Below are positions 43,740-64,000 of a stretch of DNA of 64,000 nt, one piece after another (the stretch's first letter is position 1; each line of letters opens with the position of its first letter). The stretch is from contig JAWDGP010004715.1 of the NCBI GenBank assembly GCA_033675545.1, positions 323,501 through 387,500 on the forward strand, in the 5' to 3' direction. The translations under genes were made by a program, and so were the position numbers. The stretch is from Elysia crispata. Lineage: Eukaryota; Mollusca; Gastropoda; Plakobranchidae. Under the pieces are notes generated by a model. It was not told the DNA's origin, did not search any database, and saw only the letters and a program-made list of their open reading frames with translations.

Positions 43740-44250
43740 CAAATATCCACGCTATTACGGCACATGGCAGCCAGGAAACTGTGCTAGCACATCATACCGG
43801 TACACGAAAGGGAAGGGGTGGGGGACAAAGGCTGTACATAGGTATCGTCGTATAGATCTAAAAATACAATGCCCTCTACCTGGGCTGTGGGATCGGCCGC
43901 AAGCTTGGAAGGGTAGGGAGCGTAGCACAGGCAAGGTGATGCGACTTTCGCTGCTTTGTGTCTGCCTGGTCAGATCTATCCATTACGGCTAGTATCCTCT
44001 CCCCTCCTCCCTCGCGTTTTGCGTTGCACGGTTGTCTGACTCTGAGGTTCGCGCGTGGTGTATCACTGTCAGGTATCATGTGTGTAAAACAAGTCTAGTC
44101 AAGATTGGTCATTCACTCATTGCGATTTCATCCGTCAGTAGAGTTGTGCAGTCTTCACTCTCAGAGTCTAGTCTCTTATTTTCATCGACATGCTCGATAA
44201 GATACATGTCTACTCACAAGACATTAACGTTGGAAACAAACTTAAAATTC
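43740..44250 (-). promoter_or_regulatory. CpG-richer segment upstream of Beclin-1; probable promoter / 5' UTR exon
   Basis: This 500-bp patch is far richer in G, C and CpG (for example CTCCCTCGCG and GGTTCGCGCG) than the AT-rich flanks. On -, a donor (CAGCCCAG|gtagag) ends at 43880 and could join the acceptor at 43088-43087 just before the Beclin-1 ATG, giving a non-coding first exon of up to about 200 nt. Short frames here do not look like protein. Transcript data are absent, so the assignment is inference. Confidence 0.35.
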
Positions 44251-45656
44251 TAGACATTTTGTTCATGAAACTTCAATGATCTTACGAATTTCGTTATTTC
44301 AATGTTGTTTAATAAAGCCAAAGAATAAAAAAACAAAAAATAAAAATAAAAGAAAACAAAACTTAGCTGAACTCAAAGGTTTAGTATACTCCCTTTCACG
44401 CCAAATGTGTGTAAATCAAGGGAAATAACCCTGCATTTTGCAGTGCAATAAGGGAAGTAACCAAAATTTTTTCATTACTTTTTATAAAGACACGCATCTC
44501 CTAAACGCACGCTATTGAAGCCTCACGAGGACAGTGCGTTTATCCGGAGACTACTGTAATTTTCAAATACTCATTCATGTGCATTCAGTACCGAATTATC
44601 TACTTTCACATCGATGCAAAAGTAAAGCTAAATGAAACTCCCTTTTCAGTTCAATGAGGGGTTTTGCAATCACTACATTTCTAAGACTTGAGTTTACCTT
44701 GTCTAGACTAGGCAGATATTGTTACAAATCAAATCAGCACCTTATTATCTTCTGATTTTCATCCTCCAAGGTTTTATTTTTTCTTAAAATTACAGATAAA
44801 AAAAAAATTTGTGAGAACCTATTTCACATATGGATAAATTCTGCTTGCTTGTGTTTCTGTGTTTTTATTATGATCTTCACCTAGATTTACTCTTAAATAT
44901 CTCTGAAATTTTAAACTTAAGGCTAAACTTCTCTCACTATAATACAATCATTTCGCACAACCATGGTCCTTTTAAAGTTTTAAGGTATTGTGGAAGAACT
45001 CTGGAAAAGGGGATGCGCTCATAAATACTACCTTAAGCTAAGCAATGAAAGCCTCCAGGCATGCCTCCTAGGTCTAAGCTTAGTTCGGTGTATCTAAATC
45101 TCTACTCTTTGTCTCAGAATCAATAATGATATTTCTTGGCTTACTTAAAATCTAAATCTAAGCTTAAATATTGAGATGGTGACTCTTTTGCAAAAAAAAT
45201 AGAGCTGAGAGTAGAACTTTTGATTGAATATGTTGTTTCAGTACATTAAGTTATGATATAACAGAGTTAAGTTTCTTTCTTCTTTATTACCAATATAAAA
45301 CCAAACCCAATCTTTTTCTATGACTTGATCAAACAAAGCCCTCTTTGGAACCACTCTTCAATTTCAAACACCTGGTAAGATCTCTCAGTCTCATAGGATA
45401 GTAGTAGGAAAATTTGAATTGAATCATGAATGTAAACCTTTAATCCGTCAGGATCTTAATCTTGCAGACTAGGGCTACCACAGTATGTTTTATGAACCAT
45501 AAGCTGTGCCACCTCCTAACTTAAATCCCTTCTTAAGTTTTTTTCTATCTGCAAAACAGATGCTTTGATTGTTTTCTAAATTATAAAAGCACCTAAAATT
45601 TTATTTAAAGCTCTGAAATAAAAGTTCTTCAAAGAACTAACATTTGAGACATCTAC

Positions 45657-46110
45657 TACTAGACTAGATCTACTAGATTCTAGATCTAAATCTATATAGA
45701 TCTAGATCTAGACTACAATCAGTAAATAAGCAGATATCTGCCCAACTCACTTTAGGCTTCATAATTGAATCTTTCTCATCGAATTACTGTAGTTAAATGG
45801 GATTTTAAAGCTACACATGTTTAAAAGTATTTATTTGCAACGAATAAAACCTTCATTTTTTTCGTGTTCAGCATATCAAATTTATTTAAAAAGATACAAA
45901 TATTAAGTTTAAAGTGAGTTGGGCCGATATATGCAACAACTCCCTTGAATCTAGAAATCTAGAATAGATCTAGATCTAGATCTAGGTCTATCTTAGTAAT
46001 AGTATTCTTACCAAATTTGTAGGCCTACTTTTCGAAGTCTTGATCTAGATCTATAGCTGACTTATCAGGAAAAAACACTGGATTTAGATCTAGATCTATG
46101 TAGAATAAAT
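45657..46110. repeat. TAGATC arrays flanking a MITE
   Basis: Arrays of overlapping AGATCT/TAGATC hexamers at 45657-45715 and 45950-46110 lie either side of the second MITE copy, as if the element landed inside such an array. Confidence 0.8.
45730..45934. mobile_element. MITE copy 2
   Basis: Its left end GCAGATATCTGCCCAACTCA and the reverse complement of its right end, GCATATATCGGCCCAACTCA, are inverted repeats of about 24 bp. The interior matches copy 1 at 34013-34235 with several substitutions and short gaps. No coding capacity. Confidence 0.78.
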
Positions 46111-47694
46111 CTCGAGTAAAATAGGCTGCGTCCCTTATTCCTAAGGCATCCTTTATCTAGGTGTGCAAGTTTGGTTCTTTGTTGATGTATACACCCTCGG
46201 GGTCCTAAAGGAAAGGAAGCCCAGTTTGACCAAAACAAAATATTGTGGAGCAGAAAGTAATCGAAGAGAGACATATATGCGGATGATCGGTTACAAAGGT
46301 AAACAGAACATCGTTGAAAGTGTCAAGTGTTTTCACATGTTTACACATTGTTATAATAATTATTTTATCTACCTCTCTAACGAACGATGATATAAAAATA
46401 AGAATGTGAAACAAAATATCGTGGCGAACGTAATACATTAATGAATGCTTTAGGTTAATCATTCCATCACTCAAGAGTTTCGTGGCCCCTTAGGACCATA
46501 ATTATTTCAACGGGAATTAATATTAATCAAAGAAACCAAAGGACAAATAACGGTTTTGTCTGTGGAGACAAATAATAGGTCATTTTAATGTTGATAATCT
46601 GATAATCTCATTAAGGTTCTATTTTACTTCATTGAACGCAATGCTCAATATATCACAAAGGAAGCCGTATTTAAACCAATAAACTGCCTCTTGTGTAAAA
46701 CAAGAGGTTAGATCTTTGATTAGTGAATTAAAAAAAAAGTAAAAAGAAGAGTTGCTAGTAAATGAGAAATCGAACAAAATACGTGCCGGTTTCTTTTTAC
46801 CTTGTTTTACAGTATGATTTTCTGTAGGCTTACGCTTAATCCCCGCTTATGAGTTGACAACTGATTTAATAACGAAAAATGAACGAGCAAAGATAAAAAA
46901 TTCATTAAAGCGATTAATGTAAAAAGAGAAAAAAAACCTAGTTCTTTTTTCATCACTGGGGACAATCAAACATCCTTTCTTGGAGAATAAAATTGAAGAA
47001 TATTAAAGACATTAAAAATTCTGGAAAACGAAAAGATATTTTTATTATTTCTTAAAACGGATGGCAGTAACATCCTAATCAATCAGTTATTGTGAAGATT
47101 TGTGAAAGAAAGACGTTGAAATGATCAATGGAAATTTGTTGTCAGAGTATGAAAAATACTAAAAGTGAAAGAAAATATTCGACTAGGATTTATAAAGTCT
47201 TTTTTCCTGACAAGGCGAAACGAGATAACAGGGGTATCTCAAGTAAAGTTTTATCTTTTTCTAAACAAGTAAATTATGTGACATTTTTTCTATAGCTCTT
47301 ATATGATCTCTTTCAACCACACAAGCTGCATCAACACTAAAATCTCAATCTCATAACTATAAAAGCTGGATTTTCGGGTTATCGAATATATTGGTATTGA
47401 CCCATTCCTTCACTTTCGAAAAAGTTTTACTTTTGAATACAACCTTTTAAATTTGGAACCTTAAGAGTAGGCATCAGGACTTCGTTACTTGATAAAAGCC
47501 TGTCATAAGTCGTAGTATAAATCAATGCTACCTTAATCGTTTGCTGAAAGGTTATACAGCTGATGAAATGGGTGAGCGGCACATTCCTGATCATATTCTG
47601 CAAACACGGCGTGGACACCCTTCATCTTGAGCTTGATGTTGGATGACACATACTCTGCATCTAGGTATTACCTAACTCTGCAACAAGGTCGTGC

Positions 47695-47790
47695 TCCTAC
47701 AAGTAGTTCAGACAATGGAGAGCTGGACTGACAAGAAAGAAAGTGTAGGTTCGATTTCCACCTGAGCTTTTTGGAAATGAGGTTTTTATA
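47695..47790 (+). mobile_element. tRNA-derived SINE-like fragment
   Basis: An A-box-like AGTTCAGACAATGGAGAGC is followed 30-odd bp later by a B-box-like GTAGGTTCGATTTCC. The anticodon stem does not pair, so it is not a working tRNA gene. The middle part (GACTGACAAGAAAG) is shared with the - strand copy at 52240-52310, which supports a SINE family. Confidence 0.45.
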
Positions 47791-48739
47791 AATATATTTT
47801 TTACATGTTTGATAGTCTCATCTAGCAGGCTCACAAAGAAATGCTCTCAGTCGTTTTCTGTAAACCAAGCAAGCCGCCGACATGCAGGTCAGAACTGAAA
47901 AGATGAGGCCCGCAAAACTCACCTATAATAATTATTGTTATCCACATACGTCATTAGGACCATACTCAGACGTAATATTCCAGCATATATCAGGGCAAGC
48001 TTTGGTGGTGGCAGGGCCCCCAACCATTTTAATAATTTTTTTTTCTTGCTTTTTTTTTTTAATTTCCTGAATTTTTCCAGCAATCTGATAATGTGAAAAG
48101 TGTTTGCGTGAATTGAACAGTCTATATCTAGCTTCAACTCATTGTCTGAGTTAATGCTCATTGCGGATATAAATACGGTCATTCATTACACATTTATTAA
48201 CAGCAGATCATTAAATATCCAATATTATTGGTTACTATAGAATTAAAAGAGTTTCTTTAGAAATCATCAATCTCAATGGAAAAATTTAAGAGCTTTCAGT
48301 CTTTGATGATTGTATGGACCTTTGAATAGTTCTACTACCTCTCAACGACTTATTTTTCCACTTAGCTATAGACCCCACTTAGTTGTGATTCTAAACTATG
48401 TCGACTCCACATCTGTCAAACTGCCCATGTCCATTGCAGGAAAAATTTGAAAGGCAGCTAGATTTTACAAGGTTTGTGATGCCCCTTAATATGAATTGTA
48501 CACCTACCTATTTAAAAGAGACCTTAAACATCTCACTTCCCCACATATCATTCCTTCTGCCCCCCCCCCCCCCTTTTCCCCCTCCGACCCCACACACATC
48601 CCCACATATCATTCCTTATGTCCCCTCCCTACACACACACTTTTCATCCTCATTATTATACCGTAATTTTCAAAAAATGTCATTTTTATTTTAAAACTCG
48701 CCTCCATTTCTACCACTAAACTAGCCAGTTTTAAAATCT

Positions 48740-48990
48740 AACCTCCATGTAAGCGAGGTCACGCCCTATGTTATCATCTATCCCTGGCCACTGCATGCAC
48801 TGAACTTTGAAGCACTCTGCGCACTGCCCCTCCCTCAAACAATCACTTGTTCTGTCTACGTCTGCGGCCAACTCTCCCATCACTGAAAACGCCACTTTCT
48901 GTTTTCCTTTTCTGATGAAGTCGTAATAAAATCGACGCCTTTTATTTATCATGAATTTTTTTGGTATTTTTTTTCTTGTCCCGAGAAAAT
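48740..48990 (+). mobile_element. Interspersed repeat, copy A
   Basis: Shares GCGAGGTCACGCCCT, GCACTGCCCCTCC and CAGCTCTCCCA-like blocks in the same order with 58290-58560, then a shared CTGATGAAG (48912). In this copy the sequence after the stem lacks the GAAAC found in copy B. Confidence 0.6.
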
Positions 48991-49101
48991 AAAGATGTGT
49001 GCATGCTCAAAAGTAACTTATAATCTGTATCTGTTTCTGAGTAACTCAGTCTCTTTGGCTGTCTGTCTGTCTGATCTGTCTATCTATCTATCTATCCAGT
49101 A

Positions 49102-49134
<33 letters not shown>

Positions 49135-49389
49135 CAACTTCCTACAAGTTTTTACGGGGCTTTATTAGCGATGGCCGTACCTTTAAGAATCGATGAAACT
49201 ATCCTAAATAATGAGGACCCCAAGTTGTCATCAACGGCAGTAAAATAAATTAGTACCTAGTCTAGAGGAGTGTGAGAGGGCGGTTGGCTCTGTCTCTCTT
49301 GTAGATACCGGCAGCAGTGAGACGGCAGGAACGGTAACCTCGCCATCCTAGCGGTGTGTGTGTGTTCTTGGCTGTCCGCCTCAATGAGC

Positions 49390-49526
<137 letters not shown>

Positions 49527-50679
49527 GCCAAAGTTGAACCCCTTTACCTGAGGTGTTGGAGGTCCCCTATTTTATATCATTATCTAGAGAAAGATTCGGT
49601 GGAACTGGTTAGCGTGAGGGAAGTTTTGGTACGGTGAGTCCTATTACCGGCATCACTTAGCTCTCGTGCGCCTCTGTGATAGCTTGAGCTTATCATATCA
49701 AAGCGAGCAGTAGCTCAGCTGACCCTCTTTTGTTTCACTCATTTTGGTCAGCATAAAGGTTTTCACTGCGTGTGTGGTTTTTTTTTTTTCGGTGAAGTTT
49801 TGTTTAGTTGTGGATCTTTTCGGTGAAATGTGAGTTCAAGTGCTATATCAAAAGAGTTCGTATTGGATATTGTACCAATTTGTCAGTTCGTGTATTCATT
49901 TTAATGTTAGTACAATGACGGGTTTAAGTTTTACTTCTTTCCAGTTTACTGGAACAATTTTATCAATGTTTAGGATAACCTTCAGTGCTTAGTGGTGGAT
50001 GAAAAAAAACACAGTTTTGTTAACTCACTGCAAAGGTATTTTGTTTTAATTAATCTCACTTCTAATACAAGCTTAAAACAAGCGGAACTTTTCTCTGAAG
50101 TACATGGTTTTTTTTTAGGAAACAACAACAAATCTTCTATAGTTGTCTTTAAACACCTTTCACAAATATTTATGAAATAAAGGATGGATTAGACAAAAAT
50201 AATGTCGGTGCAAAAAAGAAACCTTTCAAAGTTCAATAAAAAATTTTCCTTTGTTAGCTTCTCAGTTTAATGTATTTGGAAAAGGGGGTGGATGTGTTAT
50301 ATTGACCGCTCTTTAAGGGTATCTTATAGATCTATCTGTGGAACGAGTTTAAGCTTTAGCCTTGTTGACTTAATAAGTCCTGGAGAAGTTCCGTGTAAGT
50401 TTTGTGTAAGTCTGCAGATTATTTTTCTGTGTCAACGATGCTAGTTCTGAGAAATGAGAATCGCTTTAGGCGATGGTGACAAGTTTTGTGTTGCTCCCTC
50501 TTGCTTCATACTCGCCCAACTCGCCGGCTGGTGCAATAATAATAATAATAATTATATTATAGTTGGCATGGTGAGACGGTGAGCAAGAGGAACTTTCACA
50601 TCTTATTCCGCAACTTGCCACTTGAGCATTGTGTGTTATTTTTAAGTAAAGGTGAATTTTCTATTGACATTGGACCATT

Positions 50680-50724
<45 letters not shown>

Positions 50725-52235
50725 TTTCACTATAATTTCGACAATTATTTATTGGGCCTTACCTAAGGGGAAAATAGGACTGCTGCTATAACATTCTAAA
50801 AAAATAGCAAACGTCTAGAGCAAGGAATGAATCATAATGATAGAGCCATACCGAGAGTGGACCTTGTTGAAAACGATAAATTCTTCAGTTATTGACACGG
50901 CACTGTCTGGACGGAATCCTATAGGCCTATCTTGTGTGAGAGGAGCTATAAAACCTCCTCAGGATAGACCTGCTGGTTTATGTGCTAACCTCTCTTTTAA
51001 TTTTTGTTGGGCCTTGCTCTGTCAGAATACATGTTCTCTACAGCATAAAGGGAGACCTCCTGGTTTAAACTGTTGAGTTTTTTATCTTTTTAATGAACTA
51101 CTTGGGGATTCCCCCCTCCCATTTTTCTCCCTTTTTGTCTCACGAACACACCATGTCCCCCTCTTCTCCGCTTTTTTCTGAGGTCACTACGATGAATCAC
51201 CATGATTGGTGATACATAGTTGCCCTGTTTGTTCCTTCTTTATTACTTGAACATGAAATTAAAAAAAAAAAAAAAAAAAAGGTCAAAAACTTCAGATGTG
51301 TAAACCCTGTGTGTCTACGCCTCTGTATTAATTGAATTAATGTGTTTTTCCGACCTTAATTTTTATTTCGAAAATTCAGGCCTACATTAGAGTGTATCCT
51401 TATGAATCAAATCTTTTTACTTTTAATTAATATAAGGCTTAAAAGATAGGACCCACAGCATTATTGTTTAACACAAACATGAAACATGTACGCTCTTTGA
51501 CTATTCATTGATACAAATACAATATGGGAGAATTACATGCAGATACCTCTAGTGTCCTAGCCATAGTTATGTCTTCTAGACCTCCAAACTTCCTTTTTTT
51601 CCTATTTGTCAAAGGTCGATCCCAGCTACCATCACCACAACCATGGTGCAAATCTCCATCAGACCTAGCGTATCTCGTAACACCTACTAAAGGCTTATGA
51701 TTATAATAATCTCACACATTCCTAAGCTAAGTAAGACTCGATGAAACATACAGGATAGAGGCGACTGATTTTTTTCTTCATTTTAAATTGTAAAGCAGAA
51801 GACGTCGGCTGAGTCCCTGGGACTCTAGCAGTAAAGGGCATTTTCTTTTCATTCAGAGCATACAGCATGACTGCATTGAAAAGCAGTTATTTTCTGTCAT
51901 TTTAATGTAGGCATACTGTACCGTACAGTAAGTGTGTGTTTCCGTTCTCGTGTGCTCTACAGTCAACTATTGTCATGATTAAAAAAAGTGCATTCGGGCA
52001 TGCCAAGACGTGATAAAAAGGGTCCAAGTAGAATCAATGTAATCAAAAAAAAAAAATGTCAACGGAAGAAAATGTTATGGGTCACGTGTCACATGCACTC
52101 TTCTTACGCCAGGCCTTAGAATTACACGGAATAAAAATTGTCTCTCTGTTGTACGTCTCCTAAGTTTATCAAAGAATCTTTGACGAAAATTATTTGACCC
52201 AGACGATGGTTTTCATTCTAGCCAAGGGCTGGGCT

Positions 52236-52310
52236 GTGATGGTTTGACCGGGATTCGAACCTGAAACCTCTTTCTCGTCAGTCTTGCGCTTTACTCCTGT
52301 TGATATGTAA
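52236..52310 (-). mobile_element. tRNA-derived SINE-like fragment
   Basis: On - it reads AAAGCGCAAGACTGACGAGA, then a good B box in CAGGTTCGAATCCCGGTC. It resembles the fragment at 47695-47790 across GACTGAC[A/G]AGAAAG and the B box. The 5' half is eroded. Confidence 0.45.
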
Positions 52311-53142
52311 TAGATCTAACCTTTTGGCTTAGACTCTGTCCATTTTTCATTTCTTGCAAATCCAATAAAGATATTTTAGATAAGGCCTACGTTATGTGCG
52401 CCTGATAGTTACTCAACCAAAACAGAATATCTGTTTTTTCCTCTCGCTATTAGAACACATAAAAAGGGTCCATAGGAAATGTTACAACTATGTAACACAG
52501 CTACAAACTTTTTGACAAGCATCAGAACCGGAATTCCTGACGTTGTTGCGTGTTTGTCTAGACAGTCGACACTTTTGTAGATCTCGGCCTAGTTCTATGT
52601 TATTGATATTATTCATGGACATCGTTTTCACCTGTGTTTTGTGTTGAGCCTCTAACGGAAAATCTAAATGCATTATGCATAGGGCATTGAATGTGTTAAT
52701 ACAAAGATTAGGATTGCAGTTGAATATAAATTGTTGAAAGAAAAAAAAAACAACAAAACAATAAATGCCATTAAAGTGTATGAGTGTACAAATGATGTTT
52801 AGGACATAAGTATACTGTAACATGACCAAAGAATATTGCAATTTACAGCCGGCACTGAAATAATATTTCTAAGTGGTAAAATGGATGGAGGCTCTTTACA
52901 TAATTTAAATTCCTCCCAAGGTATATTGTTTGTGTTTGTAATTCGGTGACTTTGTTTCTGTATGACTAGACTGCATATTTCCTTCTGTCTGGTTTTTAGC
53001 ATTTGATTCGAGCTTTTCACGACTGATTCCCCGCTAGCTTTTGGTTTCTGTATGTTTGTGTGTCTGGTCAGCTTTCCCCTCTCTGTCTTCCACCTTCTCT
53101 CTCTTTTTTCTATCTCTGCCTTCCATTTCTGTCTGTCTGTCT

Positions 53143-53372
<230 letters not shown>

Positions 53373-54712
53373 TGTGTGTGCGTGTATCTCTGTTGGTCTG
53401 TTTTTCCATCTTTCTCTCTTCCTCCCTCCCTCTCTCCTCACTACCATGACACCACCAGATGTTTTCTATATGGTGCGTATACTTGTCAGTTTCAGCTCAG
53501 CATAACGGAGAAGCCAACATCCTATAAGTATATGCCAACATCTTTATTATCATCTACAATAAACCCTAATTGATTCTAACAGTGACAGAACACCAGGAAG
53601 TCTTTATTCTCTTTGTCACTCTGCCAATACAAATTCTCTGTGTGCTTACCTATAGCAGAATGATGATCACAGGAAACTAAACAGATTGAAACAATTATAT
53701 AAGCTCTTTTTTTTAAATCGCCTTAGCATTATGTATTCCCCAAACTTTCATATGATTGTATTAAGAGTCTAAGAGCCGAAATGTGCAAAAAGGTCCTCTA
53801 AGTTAATCTTTAGAGCATGTACCCTGTCAGTGCATTATAACGAGGGAAAAAAGGAGCGGAAATGATAGAAAAGAAGAACCAACTCGTTCTGGCTCCATTT
53901 CAGGTATTAAAAGATAATAGCAATGAAACGCTAAATGCTGTGTGTAGCATACCCGTTTTGCAAAAATTTTCATATCTCCACCTAGCACTAATAGAAAGGT
54001 TTGAGGCACAAATGTTTCATTTTCAAAAGGATGTTTTCTTATCCACGCATGCAATGATGTTAAAGCAAAGGCTTTTACACTTTTAATATTTTACACATCG
54101 ACATTTCACCATTCCAAGGGACACAGCTCTGGTGTGGGCGTATCTAATTAAGCGATGGGTATCTCTATGGTTTGAATTATTAGCGCCATTATCATCAGTA
54201 ATAATTATTAAAAAATTTAATTTTACACTGATTTGTCAAAATTATATGTCGTAATGTTTAGTTCAAAATGTATCCATCATGCGATAACGCAGATCAACGT
54301 AATATTTTTGTTCCTTAAAGCGTAGGGTAGATAATTAGAAAAATAAGTTTAAGAGCCTAAGAAAGTAAACTTCCATAAGGCATTCCTTTCTTTCTTTTTT
54401 TTTTTTATTATTATTATTTACGATAAATGAAAAGTTTAAATATTATTTAAAAATGTGTTATGTTCAAGTGCTTCTCTAGATCTGCTGTCAACATCTTTTT
54501 CTTACACCCAAAGAAATCTGGTTAAGTGGTTTCTTTTGTTACATAGGTAATCTAAGCAATCAGTGATTTTCAACAAATATAAACTACCAGTTCCCAAAAT
54601 GGACAACCCTGCGAGGGTTGGCCGAGCTGATCAGACACAATGTGAGAACCATCGGAATACTATTGGATTATATGATGAAAGCCACACCAGTTCAAGAAGA
54701 TTCCCACCTATC

Positions 54713-63178
<8,466 letters not shown>

Positions 63179-63191
<13 letters not shown>

Positions 63192-64000
63192 GTATCACGT
63201 GCCTCTCTCCCTCTCTCCCTCTCTGTCTGTCTGCCTACAAGGTATCACGTGCCTCTCTCCCTCTCTCCCTCTCTGTCTGTCTGCCTACAAGGTACCACAT
63301 CCCTCTCTCCCTCTCTCCCTCTCTGTCTGTCTACAAGGTATACTGTACAAACAGTATCACGTGCCCCTCTCCCTCCCTCCCCATCCGTCTGTCTGCCTAC
63401 AAGGTATCACGTGCCGCTCCCACTCCCTCCCTCTGTCTGTCTATCTGCCTACAAGGTATCACATGCCCCTCTCCCTCCCTCCCTATGTGCCTGTCTGTCT
63501 ACAAGGTATCACGTGCCGCTCTCATTTCCTCCCTCTCTGTCTGTCTACAAGGTATCACGTGCCTCTCTCCCTCTCTCCCTCTCTGTCTGTCTGCCTACAA
63601 GGTATACTGTACCGCTCTCACTTCCTCCCTCTCTGTCTGTCTACAAGGTATACTGTACAAACGGTATCACGTGCCCCTCTCCCTCCCTCCCCATCCGTCT
63701 GTCTGCCTGCAAGGTATCACGTGCCGCTCTCCCTCCCTCTGTCTGTCTATCTGCCTACAAGGCATCACATGCCCCTCTCCCTCCCTCCTTATATGTCTGT
63801 CTGTCTACAAGGTATCACGTGCCGCTCTCACTCCCTCCCTCTCTGTCTGTCTACAAGGTATACTGTACAAACGGTATCACATGCCCCTCTCCCTCCCTCC
63901 CTATATGGTCTGTCTGTCTACAAGGTATCACGTGCCGCTCCCACTCCCTCCCTCTGTCTGTCTATCTGCCTACAAGGTATCACATGCCCCTCTCCCTCCC
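63179..64000 (+). repeat. Minisatellite made of neurexin exon 3 / intron 3 junction copies
   Basis: The end of exon 3 and start of its intron (CTGCCTACAAGGTATCACGT) is repeated about 16 times to the window edge, with a CT-rich spacer. The first units are exactly 50 bp apart (63181, 63231, 63281). From 63331 a higher-order unit of 200-310 bp, marked by TATACTGTACAAAC, recurs at about 63331, 63641 and 63853. Nearly every copy keeps the ACAAG|GTATC donor. Confidence 0.96.

Noticed and set aside
44495..44565. Short inverted repeat around TAAACGCAC / GTGCGTTTA, with a similar TAAACGCACGCT at 43671
   Set aside because: It could be a worn transposon end, but the arms are only about 9 bp and no second terminus or target duplication could be found.
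50837..51076. 79-aa frame beginning MIEPYREWTLLKT
   Set aside because: It resembles no known family, has no splice or promoter context, and sits in repeat-rich intergenic DNA.

Overview
The window looks like nuclear DNA of a lophotrochozoan animal, most likely a mollusc. It is AT-rich and full of dinucleotide arrays, minisatellites and old transposon pieces. Its genes are split by GT-AG introns, and the animal families present (AA15 copper oxygenase, Beclin-1, neurexin) fit that assignment. The species cannot be read from the sequence, so this placement is inference.

Three genes are well supported. (1) On +, 11667-22289, four exons encode a secreted AA15 lytic polysaccharide monooxygenase of 644 aa. 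It has a complete copper site, a long Thr/Pro-rich linker with about five repeats of about 46 aa, and a C-terminal six-cysteine domain. Its 7.2 kb first intron holds a 4.1 kb minisatellite built from 55 and 65 bp units. (2) On -, 43078-24464, fifteen shared exons encode the autophagy protein Beclin-1. They are followed by two tandem versions of the last coding exon, in the same splice phase, each with its own stop codon; this is the most interesting protein-level observation here. (3) On +, 54713 to beyond the right edge, three exons encode the signal peptide and first LNS (laminin G-like) domain of neurexin. Its third exon-intron junction has been amplified into a minisatellite, so copies of the 5' splice site fill the intron to the end of the window.

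Layout: 1-11450 has no firmly identified gene. It holds a possible two-exon secreted protein (2911-4826), several isolated exon-like segments, and three tandem repeat fields. The AA15 and Beclin-1 genes converge on a 2.2 kb gap without visible genes (22290-24463). The Beclin-1 and neurexin genes diverge from a 10 kb interval (44260-54545) containing a MITE, TAGATC-rich DNA, tRNA-derived SINE-like pieces, an interspersed repeat with a hammerhead-like core, and long GA/CT arrays. No shared pathway links the three genes: one is an extracellular polysaccharide enzyme, one an autophagy/PI3K-complex scaffold, one a synaptic adhesion protein.

All exon borders come from reading the sequence by eye against remembered family sequences. 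No alignment, transcript or database search was run.
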